Under the pieces are notes generated by a model. That model did not search any database. It worked only from the letters and a program-made list of their open reading frames with translations, and was not told the DNA's origin. This document shows positions 29,591-33,612 of a DNA stretch of 33,612 bases, piece by piece (position 1 is the stretch's first letter; each line of letters begins with the position of its first letter). A program made the translations under genes and the position numbers. The stretch is from Nonomuraea aridisoli (GTDB taxonomy: Bacteria > Actinomycetota > Actinomycetes > Streptosporangiales > Streptosporangiaceae). The DNA is taken from positions 1-33,612 of the forward strand of contig NZ_POUD01000077.1 in assembly GCF_003236395.1 (NCBI RefSeq). Reading direction: 5' to 3'.

Positions 29591-31415
29591 TCAGGGTGCG
29601 CCGATCGCGGCCAGGGCCTCGCGACAGCGCCGCACCAGGTCCTCGTCCGCGCTGCGGGTCTTTGCGGCGGGTGAGCCGGCGCAGGCGCGTCAGCTGGGGT
29701 TTCGTGGCCTGGCCGACGCCCGCCAGGAGTTCGGCCGCGTCGCGCCAGGCGTGCCGGTCGTCGTCGTCGAGGTATCGGCCGGCGACGGCGAGCGCCGGCT
29801 CGGCGTCCCCGGCGATCTCCCAGAGCGCGCTCGCGGCCGTCACCGCGGTCCTCCGGTCGGCGGCGCCGGCCGCCACGCGCAGGGCGTCCACGACCTCCCC
29901 TTCCGTGGCCGCGATCTTGCCGAGCGCCCTGATCACCGCATGGGTGTGGGGACCGGCGAGCAGGACGGGCAGGGCCTCGGCGGCGGCGGGACCGATGGCG
30001 GCCAGCGCGTACGCGACGTCGTCACGGCGATCATCGAACCGGTCACCGGCGGGCAGGTCGCGCAGGCGCGCGATCAGCAGGGGCAGCAGCGGCGCGGCCC
30101 GCGTCCCCAGCGAGACCGCACACGAGGTCGCGTGGTTCGGCATCGGCTCGTGGTCGAGCGCCCAGGCCACCATCGGGAGCGCGCGCGGGTCGCCCGCCCG
30201 CGCGAGCACCCGCACCCCGGGAGAGACGGTCGGCGGGCCGCTCGCCCACTCGATCACCCACGGCAGATCCGTCCCGTCCGCCTCGGTGTGCGGCACAGCG
30301 CGCCGGGGCGTGCTCTCCAGGGCCTCGGCCAGCGCGTCGACCGCCGGAAGGGCCACCTCGCCCAGGTCCTCCAGCATGCGGACCGTCGCCGGGCGCGTGC
30401 GCGGATGTCCGTCGCGGATGCGCTCGCCGACCACGCCGACCAGCTCGCGGTAGTCGCCGCGCCACCCGGAGACGAGGTGGTCCGCCACCGGCAGGGCGTC
30501 GGCGTGGCACTCCCACTCGGGTGACCGCAGCAGGCCCGTCAGCAGGCGTACGCGCTCGGCCACCCGGTCGCCGTACGACCTGCTCAGGCCGCGTACGAGA
30601 TCGGCCGCCTCCGGCGCGCGCCGACACTGAGCGGCCTGCTCGCATGAGCGGCGCACGGCCCCGGCCGGGGTGGCGGTCTCGAAGGCGGCGGGTTCCGTGA
30701 CCGGCGTGCCCGTCCGGTAGACGGCGGCGAGCAGGTCGAGGGCGTCGTCCGCGCCCATCACGTCGGAAACGCCGGGCAGGGAGGTGAGCTCGGTCAGCGC
30801 CACCAGGCGCAGCCGCACGCCGGGCTCGGCGGCGGCCACGCCCGCCAGCCAGTCGCGCGGCTCCTGGCCGGGGTCGCCCTCGGCGCGGGCCAGCGTGCCC
30901 ACCGTGCGGACGATGGCGGTCCGTACGGACTCGTCGGGCTCGTGCGGCAGGCGGGCGGTCAGGAGGGTGAGCGCCGCGCGCCCGCGGCGCGTGCAGGCGG
31001 GCAGCACTTCGGTGACGGCCTCGCGCACCCGCGGGTCGGCGTCCTCCAGCAGCTTCTCCCACAGCGGGTACGCCGCCCCGACCGCCTGGTTGGCCTTCCG
31101 GTACGCCCCTTCCAGCTCGGTGGGATCCTCGGCCGAGCCGATCCCCGCCAGCAGCCGCACGACTTCGGCACGGCCCGGCACCCCGGGGTCGGCGGCGATG
31201 CGCAGCAGGAACGGGATCGCCGCGACCGTGCACGGGTAGACGTCGCCCTGGTGGTGCACCGTGCCGTACATGCCGTCGAGCGCGGTCTCGCGGACGGCCG
31301 GGTCGGGATCGGCGAGGCCGCGCAGCAGGCCGGGCACGTCGGCGGCCGGCCCGTAGGCGTGGCGCATGCGCGCCCAGCGGATGTCGTCCAGGCCGGCGAA
31401 GATCTCCTCTGCCAT
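29538..31415 (-). CDS. HEAT-repeat protein (C-terminus probably frameshifted)
   Basis: As read this is a 625-residue protein made of helical HEAT/armadillo-like repeats, for example DVPGLLRGLADPDPAVRETALDGMYG and DDVAYALAAIGPAAAEALPVLLAG. It is probably a scaffold, related to actinobacterial HEAT-repeat proteins of unknown function. The last ~45 residues as read are basic and Pro-rich and overlap the permease gene by 53 nt. Shifting frame by one base near 29655-29665 instead gives SADEDLVRRCREALAAIGAP and a TGA at 29591-29593, next to the permease stop. That is a much better end for the gene. The start at 31415 is the first good ATG. Confidence 0.75.
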   Translation of the reverse strand: MAEEIFAGLDDIRWARMRHAYGPAADVPGLLRGLADPDPAVRETALDGMYGTVHHQGDVYPCTVAAIPFLLRIAADPGVPGRAEVVRLLAGIGSAEDPTELEGAYRKANQAVGAAYPLWEKLLEDADPRVREAVTEVLPACTRRGRAALTLLTARLPHEPDESVRTAIVRTVGTLARAEGDPGQEPRDWLAGVAAAEPGVRLRLVALTELTSLPGVSDVMGADDALDLLAAVYRTGTPVTEPAAFETATPAGAVRRSCEQAAQCRRAPEAADLVRGLSRSYGDRVAERVRLLTGLLRSPEWECHADALPVADHLVSGWRGDYRELVGVVGERIRDGHPRTRPATVRMLEDLGEVALPAVDALAEALESTPRRAVPHTEADGTDLPWVIEWASGPPTVSPGVRVLARAGDPRALPMVAWALDHEPMPNHATSCAVSLGTRAAPLLPLLIARLRDLPAGDRFDDRRDDVAYALAAIGPAAAEALPVLLAGPHTHAVIRALGKIAATEGEVVDALRVAAGAADRRTAVTAASALWEIAGDAEPALAVAGRYLDDDDRHAWRDAAELLAGVGQATKPQLTRLRRLTRRKDPQRGRGPGAALSRGPGRDRRTLITRPEWPCAPGSAAPAS

Positions 31416-31436
31416 GGGCCGACATCCTGCCAGAGG

Positions 31437-32414
31437 TCAGCGGCCGAGCAGCTCGTCGATCTGGCGCAGCTGGGCCTCGTCGAGCGGGCCGTGCTGGAGC
31501 GCGCCGGCGTTCTGCTCGGCCTGGGCGACGGTCCGGATGCCGGGGATCGGCACCGTGCGCTCGCTGCGGGCCAGCAGCCAGGCCAGGGCGCCCTGGGCGA
31601 GGGTGCGGCCGCCGGAGGTGAGCACGTCACGGATCGCGTCGAGCTTGGCGAGGAACTCAGGGGCCGGGCGGCCGTCCGCGAAGTACGTCATCCACTGCGG
31701 GGAGTCGCCGCGCACGTCGTCCATCGGCAGCCGCGTGTCAGGGCCGTACTTGCCCGACAGCAGCCCCATCGCCAGCGGCCCGCGGTTGACCGAGGCGAGG
31801 TCGTGGGCATCGCAGGCGGCCAGCATCTCCGGGGTGTCGTTCAGGACGTTGAGCTGGTGCTGCACGGCGGCGCAGTGCGGCCCCTTCGCGAACGCGGCCG
31901 CCCGCGCGGGGTCGTCGGTGCTCCAGCCGTACGAGCGGATCAGGCCCTCGGCGACGAGGTCCTCCAGCGCGGCGATCATGTCGTCCACCTGCTCCAGGGG
32001 CGCGTCGCCGACGTGCAGCTGGTAGAGGTCGACGCGGTCGGTGCCGAGCCGCTCCAGCGAGGCGCGGCACGCCTGCCGGATGTACGCCGGTGAGACGTCG
32101 TGCCCGGTGACGGTGCGGGTGGCCGGGTCGAAGACGTTGCCGAACTTGGTGGCGATCACCACCTCGTCACGCCGCCCGGCCAGCGCGCGGGCGAGCACCC
32201 GCTCGCTGTGGCCGGTGCCGTACACGTCGGCGGTGTCGAAGAACGTGACGCCGAGGTCGAGGGCGCGGTGCACGGCGGCGACAGACTCGTCGTCGTCCAC
32301 CTCGCCCCAGCCCGCCGGCTTGCCTCCGGAGACGAACGGCCCGCCGATCGCCCACGCACCGAACCCGATCGGGCTCACGCGGATCCCACTACGTCCCAGA
32401 GTCCGGGTACTCAT
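31437..32414 (-). CDS. aldo/keto reductase
   Basis: This 325-residue NADPH-dependent aldo/keto reductase reduces aldehydes or ketones to alcohols in a TIM barrel. The catalytic tetrad is Asp60, Tyr65, Lys90 and His134 (FFDTADVYG, ATKFG, LYQLHVGD). The C-terminal NADP-binding segment is IPGIRTVAQAEQNAGAL. The ATG at 32414 has GAAGGAGA upstream. A MerR-type promoter precedes the gene, suggesting induction by a small molecule or stress, as for other detoxifying reductases. The substrate is unknown. Confidence 0.88.
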   Translation of the reverse strand: MSTRTLGRSGIRVSPIGFGAWAIGGPFVSGGKPAGWGEVDDDESVAAVHRALDLGVTFFDTADVYGTGHSERVLARALAGRRDEVVIATKFGNVFDPATRTVTGHDVSPAYIRQACRASLERLGTDRVDLYQLHVGDAPLEQVDDMIAALEDLVAEGLIRSYGWSTDDPARAAAFAKGPHCAAVQHQLNVLNDTPEMLAACDAHDLASVNRGPLAMGLLSGKYGPDTRLPMDDVRGDSPQWMTYFADGRPAPEFLAKLDAIRDVLTSGGRTLAQGALAWLLARSERTVPIPGIRTVAQAEQNAGALQHGPLDEAQLRQIDELLGR

Positions 32415-32445
32415 TGCGCTTCTCCTTCATATGTCGGACGGGAAA

Positions 32446-32476
32446 ACCTTGTCAGCTGGAGCGGACTCCAGGTCAA
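32446..32476 (-). promoter_or_regulatory. MerR-family-type promoter of the aldo/keto reductase
   Basis: On the minus strand TTGACC (32476-32471) and CAAGGT (32451-32446) are separated by 19 bp, longer than normal. The palindrome CTGGAG-N4-CTCCAG (32456-32471) sits between them. This layout is the hallmark of promoters activated by MerR/SoxR-type regulators through DNA twisting. The regulator gene is not in this window. Confidence 0.65.
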
Positions 32477-32479
32477 GGT

Positions 32480-32585
32480 GCTGTTGCGCTGGCGCGTTGG
32501 TGAGGCGAACGTGGCCTGCCGCCCCCTCCTCAAATCGGTGACTTTTCGTAATCATGTCCTTGCGGAGTGCTAACACGCGGGAGGG
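32480..32585. other. short intergenic stretch without a gene
   Basis: I see no convincing gene between the reductase promoter and the ureA fragment. The AT-richer patch near 32530-32575 (TTTTCGTAATCATG, TGCTAACA) may be the remains of the urease operon promoter. Confidence 0.4.
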
Positions 32586-32589
32586 CGAT

Positions 32590-32685
32590 GTGCACCTGAC
32601 CCCGCACGAGCAGGCGTCAAGGAGCTGATGGATTCCGGGCACGGCGTGCTCAGCCGCGACGAGGTGATGGGAGGTGTGCCCACCG
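32590..32685 (+). pseudogene. ureA: internally deleted urease gamma subunit gene
   Basis: From GTG at 32590 the sequence reads VHLTPHEQA, the conserved N-terminus of urease gamma (MHLTPHEQE...). In a second frame from about 32616 it reads VKELMDSGHGVLSRDEVMGGVP, the conserved C-terminal half (VAELM..G..VLtRddVMeGVPEM). The ~40-50 residues between, and the remaining end, are missing, with a stop in the first frame at 32626-32628. GGGAGG lies just before the start. It stands directly upstream of ureG, so this is a relic of a ure operon. Confidence 0.75.
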
Positions 32686-32788
32686 ACAAAACGCTCCAGA
32701 CTTCGGACCCCACTAACCGGAGCAAGCGACTCGCCCACCTCGCCAGCTGATACACCCGCACACTCCTCCAACCCGCACCGGAGGCGCC

Positions 32789-33505
32789 ATGCATCTGCAC
32801 TACACCGAACCCCCGCTCTTCGACACGGCCATAGGAGACGGCGGCGCGGCGGCCCACGACGGCCGGCGTGCCCTGCGCATCGGCCTCGGCGGCCCCGTCG
32901 GCTCCGGCAAGACGGCCACCGTCGCCGCCCTGTGCCGCGAACTGCGCGACCTGCTCTCCATCGCCGTCGTGACCAACGACATCTACACCCGGGAGGACGC
33001 CGAGGCCCTGCTGCGGCAGGCCGTGCTGCCGCCCGAGCGGATCACGGCCGTCGAGACCGGCACCTGCCCGCACACCGCCATCCGGGACGACATCTCCGCC
33101 AACCTGGAGGCCGTCGAAGACCTCCAGGCCCGGCTCGACCCTCTCGACCTGGTCCTGATCGAGTCCGGCGGCGACAACCTGACCGCCACCTTCTCCCAGG
33201 GCCTCGTCGACCACCAGATCTTCATCATCGACGTGGCGGGCGGCGACGACATCCCACGCAAGGGCGGCCCCGGCCTGACCTCGGCCGACCTCCTGGTGAT
33301 CAACAAAACCGACCTGGCCCCGTACGTCGGCGCGGACCTCGCCGTCATGGAACGCGACGCCTGTGCCGCACGCGGCACACTCCCCGTCATCCTCACCAGC
33401 GTCAGGGCCGAAGGCGGCATCCACCCCATCGCCGCCTGGGTACGCCGCCGCCTCGCCGAACGCCCCGTCCAGCGCCCCCACCGCCGAACCACGGCCCCAG
33501 CATGA
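32789..33505 (+). CDS. ureG: urease accessory GTPase UreG
   Basis: This 238-residue protein is the SIMIBI-class GTPase that delivers nickel to urease with UreD/H, UreF and UreE. The P-loop GPVGSGKT is at 35-42, VVTNDIYTREDAE at about 60-73, the nickel-binding Cys93-Pro94-His95 in ETGTCPHTAIRDD, then DLVLIESGGDNL and the base-specificity motif INKTD. It appears intact, with GGAGG before the ATG at 32789. It lies just after a broken ureA fragment, and I see no ureB, ureC or ureF in the window, so it may be an orphan unless a working urease exists elsewhere. The stop overlaps a 13-codon frame where ureD commonly starts. Confidence 0.92.
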   Translation: MHLHYTEPPLFDTAIGDGGAAAHDGRRALRIGLGGPVGSGKTATVAALCRELRDLLSIAVVTNDIYTREDAEALLRQAVLPPERITAVETGTCPHTAIRDDISANLEAVEDLQARLDPLDLVLIESGGDNLTATFSQGLVDHQIFIIDVAGGDDIPRKGGPGLTSADLLVINKTDLAPYVGADLAVMERDACAARGTLPVILTSVRAEGGIHPIAAWVRRRLAERPVQRPHRRTTAPA

Positions 33506-33543
33506 CGACCACCAGCCCCGGGAGGAGGCGAGCCATCACCTGA
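33502..33543 (+). pseudogene. short stub at the usual ureD position
   Basis: An ATG overlaps the ureG stop by four bases (ATGA), the usual coupling to ureD, but the frame reads MTTTSPGRRRAIT and stops at 33541-33543. It may be the broken start of ureD or a chance frame. The sequence to the window end (33544-33612) shows no gene. Confidence 0.3.
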
Positions 33544-33612
33544 GTGAGAGCGCCTCCGGAGAAGCGGCGCGTCGGCGGTGGTGCGCTGTGCGCGTAATGG
33601 GGTGTCCAGGGT

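Noticed and set aside
32789..33505. UreG as a HypB-type hydrogenase nickel protein
   Set aside because: No His-rich N-terminus, and the CPH motif context with the ureA fragment upstream fits UreG.
1..33612. tRNA, rRNA or riboswitch
   Set aside because: No cloverleaf-like or known riboswitch signature was found by eye. Intergenic regions are short and mostly explained by promoters, operators and terminators.

Overview
This is a very GC-rich, gene-dense stretch of an actinomycete chromosome. GC-biased third codon positions, several leaderless genes (a -10 hexamer 6-7 nt before the start codon), a DUF574 methyltransferase, a large SARP regulator and many TetR-controlled pairs point to a Streptosporangiales-like soil actinobacterium (Nonomuraea, Streptosporangium or Actinomadura type). 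The genus is an inference. I see no rRNA, tRNA or CRISPR array.

Layout. 1-5700: the tail of an O-methyltransferase, a DUF574 methyltransferase, a secreted S15/CocE-type peptidase, a small LRV/HEAT-like protein and a secreted gamma-glutamyltransferase, with strong hairpin terminators. 5700-9470: a VOC protein, a gene-free stretch with two TnpB-element-like hairpins, and a secreted GH127-type arabinofuranosidase carrying a LamG insert and a LacI-type operator. 9470-17310: regulator/enzyme pairs (SDR with TetR, twice, each with a clear palindromic operator), a Nudix hydrolase overlapping a histidine phosphatase tail-to-tail, diaminopimelate decarboxylase with a 12-bp tandem repeat upstream, a membrane protein and an AraC-type regulator.

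17310-24985 is the most interesting part: a compact candidate RiPP (ribosomally made peptide) locus. A strong Shine-Dalgarno sequence precedes an 18-codon gene (21646-21702, minus strand) encoding MKIEVRKVEAVKATVRDA. A stable hairpin follows. Then come a ThiF/MccB-like E1 adenylating enzyme with a PqqD-like N-terminus, a translationally coupled membrane M50-type metallopeptidase that also starts with a PqqD-like domain, and a glutamine-dependent asparagine synthetase. A 1006-residue SARP/NB-ARC/TPR activator is divergent. The peptide has no Cys or Ser and only one Thr, so the usual lanthionine or azole chemistry is unlikely. Peptide adenylation, as in microcin C or pantocin, is the better analogy. 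The product is unknown to me.

24985-33612: a toxin-antitoxin-like pair, a CPBP protease and a TetR regulator sharing a 37-bp palindrome, a DUF3817 protein, RraA, an APC permease, a HEAT-repeat protein with a probable frameshift near its C-terminus, an aldo/keto reductase behind a MerR-type promoter, and a relic of a urease operon. In the relic an internally deleted ureA fragment sits directly before an intact ureG, followed by a 13-codon stub where ureD would be expected.
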